Notes: generated from the sequence alone by a model not told the origin. A stretch of DNA of 64,000 bases from Moritella sp. (GCF_013215705.1 NZ_JABSQR010000024.1:1-64000), one strand, 5' to 3'; counted from the stretch's first letter, positions 46,171 to 55,757 are shown. Numbers and translations are program-made.

Positions 46171-46450
46171 TAGAGTATCAGTAATACCTGTACTTGAAAT
46201 GTTACTTTAGGCAGAGTAACTTAGTCTGCTTAAACACCATAGATGGTTAGTCTAAAGTATTGCAAAGGTACTAATTTAACTCGTTTTATTGGGATTGTTT
46301 AGTAATCAAGGGTAGTATAAGTAATTGATTATTCCTTGGTTAAGGATTAGACCTCGGAACCCATACTTTAGATTTCGATATACAGGCTTCTGTGTATTTT
46401 GAGTTGTTCGAGGTATTTAAAAATTTCACTTCAGTTAAATGGATTTAGCG
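46171..46450. other. Intergenic leader before the MIX-like module
   Basis: This 280-bp stretch holds no gene I can support. Its last 25 bases (ending GGATTTAGCG before ATG 46451) resemble the leader of the gene at 29022, suggesting that the leader and N-terminal domain have been duplicated together. Confidence 0.4.
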
Positions 46451-48256
46451 ATGCAGTACACACTTAAAAACATCAATGAACTTAGGGTGGCAGATCTTAA
46501 AACTGTCATGCGTCCTGCTGCTGCTGTCCGTTTAATACAAGGTCAGTCAGAACTTGGGGCCAAGCCCAATATTACCAATGTAACCGACTTTAATGTCGGG
46601 ACTTATGATTCAGTCAATAATAATGTTGATCAGCTATCACGACATCTCGAAACCGGTAATGTAGTCATTGTTCAAAGCGATCCTTTGGATGAATTGTCGG
46701 TGTTGTCATCTATAGGAAGGTTAAGCACAAATTTACCCGAAGCGCTAAGCTCAAAAGTTAAAGATTTGTTTGTTGCGGTGCGTTCGACGAGTAGTATAAA
46801 CAGAGCAATTCCATACGAACTTGTCTCTAAGCAAGCCGCTATAAGTAGTTTGGCGGCTGAACAACAGGCAAAGGCCGATGCAAATGCGGTAAACAAGACT
46901 GTTGCTCATCCTTCTGCGTCAAGAGTAAACAATCCAAAAGCAAATACTGCAAATGGTTCTAATGGTGCATCTACCAGACCATCTAATCCGTATCAGAGTC
47001 AGTATACACCGGTTGTCTACTATGAAATCAATGTTGAATTTGCAGGGCAGTGGCCGAGGAACAGTGCTTCATTGTTTTTAGAGAAAACGAATGAACAAGA
47101 TAAAGCCATCGCAAGGCCAAGAGCAGATCGCAATCTTAGTCACCGTAGTTTATCCCGTTTTAGAAACATAGATAATGAACCTCGAAACCTTTACTTAAAT
47201 ATTCCAGATAAAAACGGCTCAGCACCTTTACAGTTATTACTGGCCGAAAATATAGTGCCTGTCGAAAAAGATACCGAGATGGATGAGTGGGACAATGTAT
47301 TGGTGCCCGTCCGGCCGTTGGCTTATTTAGATGAAGGTAAAAATAAAGCCAACGCTGCTGAATTAAAAGGCGGTTACTTATATCTGTTCTGGAAAGGCGA
47401 GTTGTGGCGTGAATTAAAAGTTTCAGAACGCAGTTATTATCAAGACGTGAATCTTGAAAAATACCGAAATGTACCAGCGCAACAGAATTCAGACAATGAT
47501 AGTGAGTTAAGACCCGCAGACGGAAGCGGCCTACCTGACCTCTGGATCCCATATAAGCTTAACGGGCAAGTACAAGCAGGTGCGACAGGTGTTAAGTTAC
47601 TCTTTTGGCCTACGCAGCTTACTGACGACCAAATTGATAATTATGAAGCAACGCCTGCTGATCTAGATAAGTACGCCACAGAACTCGATGGATTAAGTGC
47701 TTATTCACAGTCGCAGGCCTTTTCTGATGACCAGCATGTTTCAGATATGCTTTCTAATTCTTTAATACCCGTTACTGACAATGATATGCCGTGGTTAGGT
47801 AATGCCACTTCCTTGTTTGGGCGATTGCAGAATGCCAATATCGCTACGGCTTATTTGGATGGGCAGAACAAAGGGATTCGTTTCAAGTTCGAAGTCGGTA
47901 TGGAAGATTATGATCACGGCCATTCGACAGAATACCTTGCTCACCTTGTTGATAGTAAAAGCCAGTGGCAGCAAACTCAGCTTGTTACGGTCGTTAAAGA
48001 CTCGCATGGAACATGGCGTGAATGTGTGTTTTATGCATTGCCAAACCAAGGCGAATTCTCATTGTATGTTGTTAACCCCGATAACAACTATGAACGATCG
48101 TTAATATTGAGTGATCTAGATTATGCAGCATTAGCAAAGTCAGTTCCCGTTGACGATAAAATTGTGACTGTTGATGAACTTGCCCAACCAGATGAATCTA
48201 AATTTGCCCCCGATCAGTTCTGGGATGATTATCATGATCTGCTGACACAGTGGTAA
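46451..48256 (+). CDS. Shared N-terminal domain plus MIX-like domain protein
   Basis: A 601-residue protein. Residues 1-125 are the shared N-terminal domain (MQYTLKNINELRVADL, then the HLETGNVVIVQ block). An Ala/Asn/Pro linker (about 135-185) leads to a beta-rich part with LKGGYLYLF at 305-313. That matches the MIX pattern hRxGhhYhh except for Lys in place of Arg, and is followed by WKGELWRELKV as in VasX-type N-termini. The C-terminal 130 residues form a distinct tail. It heads a three-gene set with 48321 and 49492. A broken near-identical copy of its middle lies at 54317-55575. It could be an effector or an adaptor for the 1513-residue protein. Confidence 0.5.
   Translation: MQYTLKNINELRVADLKTVMRPAAAVRLIQGQSELGAKPNITNVTDFNVGTYDSVNNNVDQLSRHLETGNVVIVQSDPLDELSVLSSIGRLSTNLPEALSSKVKDLFVAVRSTSSINRAIPYELVSKQAAISSLAAEQQAKADANAVNKTVAHPSASRVNNPKANTANGSNGASTRPSNPYQSQYTPVVYYEINVEFAGQWPRNSASLFLEKTNEQDKAIARPRADRNLSHRSLSRFRNIDNEPRNLYLNIPDKNGSAPLQLLLAENIVPVEKDTEMDEWDNVLVPVRPLAYLDEGKNKANAAELKGGYLYLFWKGELWRELKVSERSYYQDVNLEKYRNVPAQQNSDNDSELRPADGSGLPDLWIPYKLNGQVQAGATGVKLLFWPTQLTDDQIDNYEATPADLDKYATELDGLSAYSQSQAFSDDQHVSDMLSNSLIPVTDNDMPWLGNATSLFGRLQNANIATAYLDGQNKGIRFKFEVGMEDYDHGHSTEYLAHLVDSKSQWQQTQLVTVVKDSHGTWRECVFYALPNQGEFSLYVVNPDNNYERSLILSDLDYAALAKSVPVDDKIVTVDELAQPDESKFAPDQFWDDYHDLLTQW
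47241..47860 (+). repeat. 620-bp direct repeat, copy 1
   Basis: Matches 54611-55230 at a constant offset of 7370 with two mismatches (in the first 20 bases); the last 600 bases are the same throughout. It encodes the MIX-like middle of the protein at 46451. Identity stops abruptly at 47860/55230, where the protein tails diverge. Confidence 0.95.
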
Positions 48257-48320
48257 AAACTAAAGTTAACAACGGTATATACAGAACCAAACAATTTCTC
48301 AAGTTAAGTAAAGGTACCTG

Positions 48321-49490
48321 ATGAAACAAGTAAACAATATATTGCAAACTATGATGGTGGTTGCCTTTATCGGTGTGAGTGCTTGGTGGTTACTGGGCGG
48401 CAATGAACGCTATATCAATGACAAGGTTTATGAAAAGCAAATAAGTGGAATGGTTGAACATAATATGTGGAGTTGGACTTATGATATCAACCTACCCAAA
48501 AAACCGCTACGTGAGCAGTGGGATGCCCAATATAAGATGCCTCGGGTGATGTTCTGGGGTCAGAAGGATAATAATCCGGCAACGAAAGGCGGGCTTTGGT
48601 CGATGAATATTGATGCCTCCGATATTCGCCTTATGGTGTCGGAGGGCGAGGTAGCAGGCCTGTTCGATTTACAAATGAGTCGCTCGCCCAATGGACGCTT
48701 TCTTATCTTTAGTACTCAATACAAAGGTTTTCCCGGCTGTTCATTATATGATCTAAAGACTCACGCCACCAAAAAACTGGGTGATGATAGTTGCCGACGT
48801 GTTCAATGGACGAAGGATGGCAGTAGAGCATATATGTTCCATGGTTATGGTCCGGCCATTTATTTTAGTGACAAGCAAGAGATTGTACTTGCGAGTGACA
48901 TCGCAAATAGTGATGGCGTGCAGAAGGCAACAGCGGGTTGGTTGGTTGATAACGAACAACATTATGTGCGTTACGCTAATCCTGAATACTATAAAGGCGA
49001 TGGGCAGTTTGTGGTGTTCGATGCCAAGACTTTTGAGTTAGTCGAGCAGAGCGACTACTTTCCAAAGATTTGTCGTAGTCGAGTTTATTATAGCTTGGAT
49101 GGGAAATCATTTACTTGCAGTACCAGCTCATCGCAGCTGAAACCTACAGGAAGGCGCGATTTCAAAATATACAATGCTGAAAGTACTTCCGAGGTTATCG
49201 GCCATACGGAGATGCGTATGTTAGGCATTTTGCAAAAAGATAAACTTTATGCTGATTATGAAAGAAGTATTGTGCGTGTACGACAACCGGATGAAAAAAG
49301 TCCGATTAAAGCAATGCGATACATTTACAGTAAACAAAACTTTAGATTTGGTTTAATTCACACTTATGTTTTCCTCTCAAGTGACTTAGTGGATAATTTG
49401 GATGCCGTTGATTTTCTGCAATATCTACCGCCGTTGCCAAGCAAAGAGCAGATAATAAATGCTCGACACCAATTAGCTGAGGATAATTAA
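48321..49490 (+). CDS. Membrane-anchored beta-propeller-like protein, candidate immunity or partner protein
   Basis: A 389-residue protein with an N-terminal hydrophobic anchor (about 8-26, MMVVAFIGVSAWWLL) and no clear cleavage site. Repeated TolB/WD-like blades follow (for example SRSPNGRFLIFSTQY and VQWTKDGSRAYMFHG). It is likely periplasmic and attached to the inner membrane, which suits a protein that blocks a periplasm-acting effector. It ends one base before the next gene, so the pair is tightly coupled. The function is inferred. Confidence 0.5.
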   Translation: MKQVNNILQTMMVVAFIGVSAWWLLGGNERYINDKVYEKQISGMVEHNMWSWTYDINLPKKPLREQWDAQYKMPRVMFWGQKDNNPATKGGLWSMNIDASDIRLMVSEGEVAGLFDLQMSRSPNGRFLIFSTQYKGFPGCSLYDLKTHATKKLGDDSCRRVQWTKDGSRAYMFHGYGPAIYFSDKQEIVLASDIANSDGVQKATAGWLVDNEQHYVRYANPEYYKGDGQFVVFDAKTFELVEQSDYFPKICRSRVYYSLDGKSFTCSTSSSQLKPTGRRDFKIYNAESTSEVIGHTEMRMLGILQKDKLYADYERSIVRVRQPDEKSPIKAMRYIYSKQNFRFGLIHTYVFLSSDLVDNLDAVDFLQYLPPLPSKEQIINARHQLAEDN

Positions 49491-49491
49491 C

Positions 49492-52400
49492 ATGAGTTCA
49501 TTAAAAGCAGGCAAAGGCATAGCAGAAGTAAACCAGTCAGGTTATTACCTATTGGGACGTCCTTATAATAAAGATGGGATAGCTTGTGGTCATTATATCC
49601 CACTGCGTCATTACGCGATGGCTGTGACGATTAAGGACAGCGGAGATAAAACCGTAGAACATAAGAGTAAGAATGTTACAATAACCCCTGCTACGGGTTT
49701 GGTGGTGAGTGATAATAATGGGTTGCTTGTACACCCAAGCCGTGAGGTTACATTAAGCCGTAAACCTTTCACGTTTCAGGATAATAAGGCCGGTAACGGT
49801 AAGGTAAAGGCACTATTTTTCCCGAGTCATATGCTCCCCATGGCATATGCCTGTTTCGAAGGTAATTGGCTGAAAAAGTTGCATACGCTGTTAGAAGATC
49901 AACAATCGTTAACACACAGCAGTAACGTAGTGCTTAGACGTGAAAACAGAGTTGCCTTAAAAAAGTCATCTGTATTTTCGGTTCCAGATCCCAACGCGAA
50001 GGATAAAACCGCAAAGAGTTATGCACAATGGTATGAGCAATTATTCTCTGAGCATAATCGCGAACAGCCGATGGAGTTTATCGAAATTCCTCAGTTATAC
50101 ACCATCGTTGTTGTATTTTCTTCTTCGGTTTATATGGGGGCAACGGTTTGTTTATCACAGTTTCCCAATAATCTTCGTTTTGCAGGGACTGAGGACGATG
50201 ATAGCTCAATTAAAAAAGCTACATCTCAAGTTAAAGAGGTTTCTCATCCAGACAATGCAGGAACCGCAAATACTAGTTATGCTGCTACCTTCTGGCTAGA
50301 GGGCAATTTACCACAGCAGTTAAAACCCAGTGAACAGTACTGCCGTTTTGATATTGATCTATCAACTGTTTCATTAAGAAGTAACAAAGATAAAATCAAA
50401 GAGTCAAAGATCCCTCATGACTACAACCTGATCGAGCAAGTGTTGCATCTGCCGATCAGTACCATCGCAGGTCGTTCGAGTTTGGTTAATGGTGATCCAA
50501 TCAGTGTGGAAGAGGCATTAGTTAATCATTGCCCGCAATATTTTAAAGATCTGACAGATAAAATTACCGATAGTGCTTATGTCAAACCACAAGATGCCAA
50601 ACTCAGCAACGGTAAATCGGTACCAGCGGGAGTGTGGCACCACCTACAAACATATAAATCGTATTATGAAAGCCTCGGGACGGGCCTTGAAAAAGGTGTC
50701 ACGATCGGAACGGTAAGTAAGCTAATCAATGCATCATTATCTCAAATTGATCCTGATAGTGAGTTTACAAAGTTTGTTCAATCGGCAACCGGTATATCTG
50801 GTGCGGCAAAAAGTTACCTTGATATATACAAAAAATTCGATCCCGCGAGTATAGGTAAGTTGGCGAAGGGGGTTAAAGCCATGGCTGAGTTAGTCAACTC
50901 TACTGGAAATTTGGCTGGGTTAGGATCTTTACACGTTTTCCCTGCACATTTGAGACCGTTTGCATCCACACTCGGTAAGGTTTTTGATACTGCGTTAGGC
51001 ACCCCATTGTCATTTCTGGAACTTGGCTACAACATGAATGAAGCATTGGACAAATCTAATGTATCTGACAATGCTGAAACAAATTTCATGAACACATCCA
51101 AGTTATATACCCATAATACCAACTCATTCTCGGCAGTGTTAAGGGATATTGATAAAGCGCAATCTAAAGAAAAAAAAGAGGCTTTAAAAAACGTTAGAGA
51201 AAAACTGATTAAGGTGATTAATGGTGGTGAAGCCGAAAATACACTCACTAGAATAAAAGACAAAAAGGGGGATAGTGAAGTCCAACTGTTGAATTTAAGT
51301 TTCAAATTTAACCGCTCAGATATAACGCTCGGCGATAAAGGCAAGACAATCATTAACGAGATCGTTAAATTTCTTGTTCTTGTAGAGCCTATACCAATTA
51401 AAATAAGAGGACATGCCTGCAGAATTGGTACTGATTTTGCCAACAACAAAATCGGTCAATTGCGTGCAGATGCTTTTGCTACTCTGCTGGCAGAAGGACT
51501 AAAAGGAAAAGTTGACGATGATATATGGAGTATTTGGACACAGCAGATACAAACAATATCAATGGGGTCTAGCATATCTATTGATGCGGGGTTAAAAGAA
51601 GAGAATTTAGCAAGAAATAGGCGTGTAGAAGTGATCTTCATGTTTGACAAATATGTTCAAAACCCCCCTTGTCGTTCTGGCATGTTAGCGTTCGAGGCAA
51701 GTCGAAAGGGTGTCGTTGCAGCGAGTGTGAATGAAGACAAAGCGTGGGTAGAAACGGCTAAAGGTGGATTTGAACTGGCCGTTGGATTGGGAGCTGCCCT
51801 AATGGCACCAGCTGCTGTTTTGGCCTATACATGTTATGCGACGGGCAAAATTATTGAGCCCGGTTGGTCATATATGCAACGAATGACGCATGACAACAAA
51901 AATTATATAGCTGACTTAAAAAAGTTTTCTGAATTTGATATTGCGGGACAAAATCTACTGTTACAACAAGATGAGTATCAGTCAGTGAGTTCATTTATGA
52001 ATAAAGCCTATTTGAAAAGAGGCTTGGCATTAAATGGTTTGATCCGACTCATTCACCGTTACTATTATGAGCAATCAATAGTTAAAGATTACAGGCAGCA
52101 TTTTCCAACATCAATGAATTCTGGCCACACGGCTAAATCTTTCGAGGATTATGATATTGGTGGCTACATACAGCATTTTTTACTGCGTGATGATTGGAGT
52201 ATCGGTAACGATCTATTTGCTGTGCACCTGGATGAATTTTGGTTGGATCAAAAAGGGAGTGCAGCAAGCTATTCATCATTTACGTCTTGGATTGGTGGTG
52301 CGGCTTATGTTTGGAATCGAACCTGGCAAGAAGAACACAGTAAAACACAACTGGTTAAAGGGCAGAAATATCAACAATACTTGCCTATTCATTATATGAA

Positions 52401-54033
52401 TAGTCACAACCTTGATTATTTCAAGTCATTATTTACCACGTTACCGCTAAAATTTAATAACAAAAAAATTGTTGAAACGATGGTTATTTCTGCAAGACCA
52501 AGAGGGAGTGATGAACCTTGGAAGTTACTTGACCGTTATCTGGATAAACATGTTCATCGCTGCTTATCGCCTTATGATCAGATCCGTGTATTAATCGTAC
52601 TGAATAAAGAGAATGATATATTAAAAAAAGCACTCGTCGATTCAGGCCGTGATCTAAAGACTTTAGACCATAATGATACTTCTGAAAGTAACGGGCCGGC
52701 AGTGCTATTACCAATTGCAATTCGAGCTGTTAAACAAAATATGATCCTTAACGATAAAACAACGCCGACCATCGGATTCGCCACAGATTTAAATCATTCT
52801 AAACTTTTAAGTCATGAATTAGACTTAGTCGGCGGTGAAGATTTATTTGGTGCGATTATTAACCCTACATTTTCACTAGGCCGAAATGTTATTTCGGGTA
52901 CCAGACCTATGGCTGACTACGGATATGGTTTATTGGAAGCCCTGTTTGATGACTCTAATGGTTCAGATGAGAATAACTATAATACGCCAGCACAAGTTTA
53001 CACTATGCGGTATTTTTATGAATGCTATATCCCCGGCAGTAAAGACACTGAACAACCTGTGTATCTTGATGACAAAAAAAACGACCATTTGTTTAACCTA
53101 AGGTTAGATCCTAAGCGGAAATACAAATTACTAAATAAACAAAATAATTCATTTTATACTGTACAAGATGATTACCATTTTTATGCAAAAAATTTCCTTG
53201 AATCAGATACGATAACACAGAATAAAGTAATTTATCCCCGTGTATTTATGGATACTGTAATGCAGTTTTCGGTCTATCAGAAAGGGAAACACTATGTGTC
53301 CAACGAATTGTTTGATTGGAATGCAGCCACTGAAATAGAACTTGTAGTACGTACAGTTAGCCAAGGCGAAAAATTAAAACATCAAGGTTTTTCGCAAAAT
53401 AGTGTACCAATTCAAGTGAGATTCGGTGAGGGTTATAAAATAGAACAAGCTAAAATGTTATATCGTATTGGTAAAATTTATAAAAAAGAAGGTAAATGGT
53501 GTTTCGACGCGGTAGACAAGCTTGATGGAAAATTAGTTCTCTTGGCAGCAAAATATGAAAAAATGACCTCCGAGGATTTAAACAATCTTTGTATCACCGA
53601 TAAACCGACAGATATCTTTGCATTCCATGTTTCGATGTCTTACATCAACGCAGTCGGGGTACCGCAAGAAGGCCTGAAACCATTTGGTGATCGACGGGGT
53701 GCAATTTTTGGTTCAAACAACCCATTTACTGATGTCAGGTTAAAGGTCAGTAGTGCTGAGGGTACAGGGTTAGATAACGCGGTAACAAGTAATACGATTG
53801 CTTTTCGAAAACTTTCGAAGTATGACGATGTACCAAAAAATTGGATAGCTTATAACAAAGATGATGAGGTCTTTGTAAGGCAGTCACTAAAGAAACGCGA
53901 TTCTGATATAGATGCGCTTAAAGCCGAAGGGCAATTGGTGGATAGTAAGCAGACCAAATTAGGGGCTTGGCTAATGGCTGATCCTAATAAGAAAAATGAT
54001 ATTATTAATACATGGATGCATGCTAAAGGTTAG
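49492..54033 (+). CDS. 1513-residue putative effector with central OmpA-like domain
   Basis: A very large protein without signal peptide. A central OmpA-like peptidoglycan-binding domain spans about 595-715 (FKFNRSDITL; GHACRIG from 640; LRADAFATLL; RNRRVEV from 708). It is followed by a Gly/Ala-rich hydrophobic segment at about 760-787. The long N-terminal (1-590) and C-terminal (790-1513) regions are not recognised. Size, lack of export signal, cell-wall-binding domain and location suggest a T6SS-delivered effector acting in the envelope. It is coupled to the propeller gene. I cannot name a catalytic activity. Confidence 0.5.
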   Translation: MSSLKAGKGIAEVNQSGYYLLGRPYNKDGIACGHYIPLRHYAMAVTIKDSGDKTVEHKSKNVTITPATGLVVSDNNGLLVHPSREVTLSRKPFTFQDNKAGNGKVKALFFPSHMLPMAYACFEGNWLKKLHTLLEDQQSLTHSSNVVLRRENRVALKKSSVFSVPDPNAKDKTAKSYAQWYEQLFSEHNREQPMEFIEIPQLYTIVVVFSSSVYMGATVCLSQFPNNLRFAGTEDDDSSIKKATSQVKEVSHPDNAGTANTSYAATFWLEGNLPQQLKPSEQYCRFDIDLSTVSLRSNKDKIKESKIPHDYNLIEQVLHLPISTIAGRSSLVNGDPISVEEALVNHCPQYFKDLTDKITDSAYVKPQDAKLSNGKSVPAGVWHHLQTYKSYYESLGTGLEKGVTIGTVSKLINASLSQIDPDSEFTKFVQSATGISGAAKSYLDIYKKFDPASIGKLAKGVKAMAELVNSTGNLAGLGSLHVFPAHLRPFASTLGKVFDTALGTPLSFLELGYNMNEALDKSNVSDNAETNFMNTSKLYTHNTNSFSAVLRDIDKAQSKEKKEALKNVREKLIKVINGGEAENTLTRIKDKKGDSEVQLLNLSFKFNRSDITLGDKGKTIINEIVKFLVLVEPIPIKIRGHACRIGTDFANNKIGQLRADAFATLLAEGLKGKVDDDIWSIWTQQIQTISMGSSISIDAGLKEENLARNRRVEVIFMFDKYVQNPPCRSGMLAFEASRKGVVAASVNEDKAWVETAKGGFELAVGLGAALMAPAAVLAYTCYATGKIIEPGWSYMQRMTHDNKNYIADLKKFSEFDIAGQNLLLQQDEYQSVSSFMNKAYLKRGLALNGLIRLIHRYYYEQSIVKDYRQHFPTSMNSGHTAKSFEDYDIGGYIQHFLLRDDWSIGNDLFAVHLDEFWLDQKGSAASYSSFTSWIGGAAYVWNRTWQEEHSKTQLVKGQKYQQYLPIHYMNSHNLDYFKSLFTTLPLKFNNKKIVETMVISARPRGSDEPWKLLDRYLDKHVHRCLSPYDQIRVLIVLNKENDILKKALVDSGRDLKTLDHNDTSESNGPAVLLPIAIRAVKQNMILNDKTTPTIGFATDLNHSKLLSHELDLVGGEDLFGAIINPTFSLGRNVISGTRPMADYGYGLLEALFDDSNGSDENNYNTPAQVYTMRYFYECYIPGSKDTEQPVYLDDKKNDHLFNLRLDPKRKYKLLNKQNNSFYTVQDDYHFYAKNFLESDTITQNKVIYPRVFMDTVMQFSVYQKGKHYVSNELFDWNAATEIELVVRTVSQGEKLKHQGFSQNSVPIQVRFGEGYKIEQAKMLYRIGKIYKKEGKWCFDAVDKLDGKLVLLAAKYEKMTSEDLNNLCITDKPTDIFAFHVSMSYINAVGVPQEGLKPFGDRRGAIFGSNNPFTDVRLKVSSAEGTGLDNAVTSNTIAFRKLSKYDDVPKNWIAYNKDDEVFVRQSLKKRDSDIDALKAEGQLVDSKQTKLGAWLMADPNKKNDIINTWMHAKG

Positions 54034-54056
54034 GTTCTATATACGTGAGATGATTA

Positions 54057-54087
54057 GCTAAGTCACCGACTGCCTATGTGACTTAGC
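54057..54087 (+). terminator. Stem-loop after the 1513-residue gene
   Basis: GCTAAGTCAC (54057-54066) and GTGACTTAGC (54078-54087) form a perfect 10-bp stem with an 11-base loop, 23 bases after the stop codon. No T-run follows, so it may be a weak terminator or a stability element. Confidence 0.45.
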
Positions 54088-54182
54088 CGCGTTAAGAAAT
54101 AGGATTAACATGAAGTCGGTCGATGTCATCATCAATATGTTGCAATGATGGGTTGTCATTAAACTGCTAATTTCAGCTCGAT

Positions 54183-54327
54183 TTATGCTGGATTATTTAT
54201 ATATACCTCACCAACAGGGTCGCAATTTCTTGTCGTTCTTGACCAATGTTCTGGATGCTTCACACTATATTTTAGTGTTCTAAGAACAGATTCTACGAAT
54301 GCGTTATCATTACTTGTATGTGGCCGA
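54183..54327 (-). mobile_element. IS3-family transposase (OrfB) C-terminal remnant
   Basis: On the minus strand the frame reads RPHTSNDNAFVESVLRTLKY and then HPEHWS..TRN...PVGEVYINNPA with a stop. The first block is the IS3-family integrase-core motif around the catalytic Glu (SNDNxxxES..RTLKY), and the second is the usual C-terminal end. The roughly 50-70 residues normally between them are missing, so this is a decayed internal-deletion remnant. It abuts the truncated gene copy at about 54320. Confidence 0.65.
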
Positions 54328-55575
54328 CTTTAACGCAGGCACTAATCATAATCCAACAAACAGTAATAACGTTGACCAACTGTCTCGTCACCTTGAAACA
54401 GGTAATGTTGTTATTGTTCAAAGTGATACTATGGATGAATTTTCGGTGTTGTCATCTATAGGAAGGTTAAGCACAAACTTACCCGAAGCGCTAAGCTTAA
54501 AAGTTAAAGATTTGTTTGTTGCTGTGCGTTCGACGAGTAGTATAAACAGATCAATTCCATACGAACTGGTCTCTAAACAAGCAGCTATCAGTAGCTTGGC
54601 TGCAGGGCCGTGGCTGAAAATATAGTGCCCGTCGAAAAAGATACCGAGATGGATGAGTGGGACAATGTATTGGTGCCCGTCCGGCCGTTGGCTTATTTAG
54701 ATGAAGGTAAAAATAAAGCCAACGCTGCTGAATTAAAAGGCGGTTACTTATATCTGTTCTGGAAAGGCGAGTTGTGGCGTGAATTAAAAGTTTCAGAACG
54801 CAGTTATTATCAAGACGTGAATCTTGAAAAATACCGAAATGTACCAGCGCAACAGAATTCAGACAATGATAGTGAGTTAAGACCCGCAGACGGAAGCGGC
54901 CTACCTGACCTCTGGATCCCATATAAGCTTAACGGGCAAGTACAAGCAGGTGCGACAGGTGTTAAGTTACTCTTTTGGCCTACGCAGCTTACTGACGACC
55001 AAATTGATAATTATGAAGCAACGCCTGCTGATCTAGATAAGTACGCCACAGAACTCGATGGATTAAGTGCTTATTCACAGTCGCAGGCCTTTTCTGATGA
55101 CCAGCATGTTTCAGATATGCTTTCTAATTCTTTAATACCCGTTACTGACAATGATATGCCGTGGTTAGGTAATGCCACTTCCTTGTTTGGGCGATTGCAG
55201 AATGCCAATATCGCTACGGCTTATTTGGATTGGCAGAATAGGGGATTTAGTTTTAGTCTTGATGTTGGATTAGAAAATAACAACGAAAATATTGTGCCTG
55301 AACTAATCGTTCACCTCAGCCACGATGACAGCGATTGGCAAGAATCAATAACACTTGAACCTGACCAAAACGATGAATGGTCTAATTGGCGAACTGCTAC
55401 TTTTATGTGCATGCCTACGTCTGGTCATTATTCTCTGTATGTCGTTAATCCAGGCAGTAGTAATGAAGTTGAAGCCATATTCAGAAACCGACCCTATACA
55501 GAGCTTGCAAGTGAAAATGTTAACATTGAGCCAAAGCGTATAAACGTTGGTACGGTAAGACTTTTAGCAATCTAA
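54317..55575 (+). pseudogene. Truncated, frameshifted copy of the gene at 46451
   Basis: It matches 46451's gene in pieces. It starts abruptly at codon 45 of the intact gene (VADFN), beside the IS3 remnant, with no start region. It runs in one frame to about 54610, then switches frame and continues to 55575. Compared with the intact copy it lacks 186 bp (in frame) and then 190 bp (frame-breaking) of the linker and beta region. From 54611 to 55230 it is almost the same as 47241-47860; its last 115 codons encode a different tail (FSFSLDVGLENNNENIVPE). A GTG at 54610 could start translation of the 321-residue second part, but no good ribosome binding site is seen. Confidence 0.75.
54611..55230 (+). 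repeat. 620-bp direct repeat, copy 2
   Basis: Copy of 47241-47860 with two mismatches. Flanking sequence on the left is about 80-95 percent similar to the other gene, and on the right it is strongly diverged. This mosaic pattern points to recent gene conversion or duplication limited to this block. Confidence 0.95.
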
Positions 55576-55720
55576 CTGATACTAATAACACAATTGATAT
55601 AGTGGGAATTCCGCAGCTTTATACTAGAGATGAGTACTGCTAGGGAAGCAATCCTTAACGCTTGGATTGAAGGTGGTAGCGTTCAGTAACCTAGTAAATG
55701 TTAGTTTTTAAACAGGATTT

Positions 55721-55757
55721 TTGAACCCGTATTAATTTATCGTTAATACGGATTCAA
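55721..55757. terminator. Bidirectional stem-loop between convergent genes
   Basis: TTGAACCCGTATTAA (55721-55735) pairs with TTAATACGGATTCAA (55743-55757) with one mismatch and a 7-base loop. It sits between the convergent broken copy (+) and the TPR gene (-). There is no long T-run on either side, but position and stem length suit a shared transcription end. Confidence 0.5.

Noticed and set aside
47160-47552. A 130-codon antisense frame present in both repeat copies
   Set aside because: Its presence in both copies follows from the DNA duplication; it is opposite a good coding frame and shows no family pattern.
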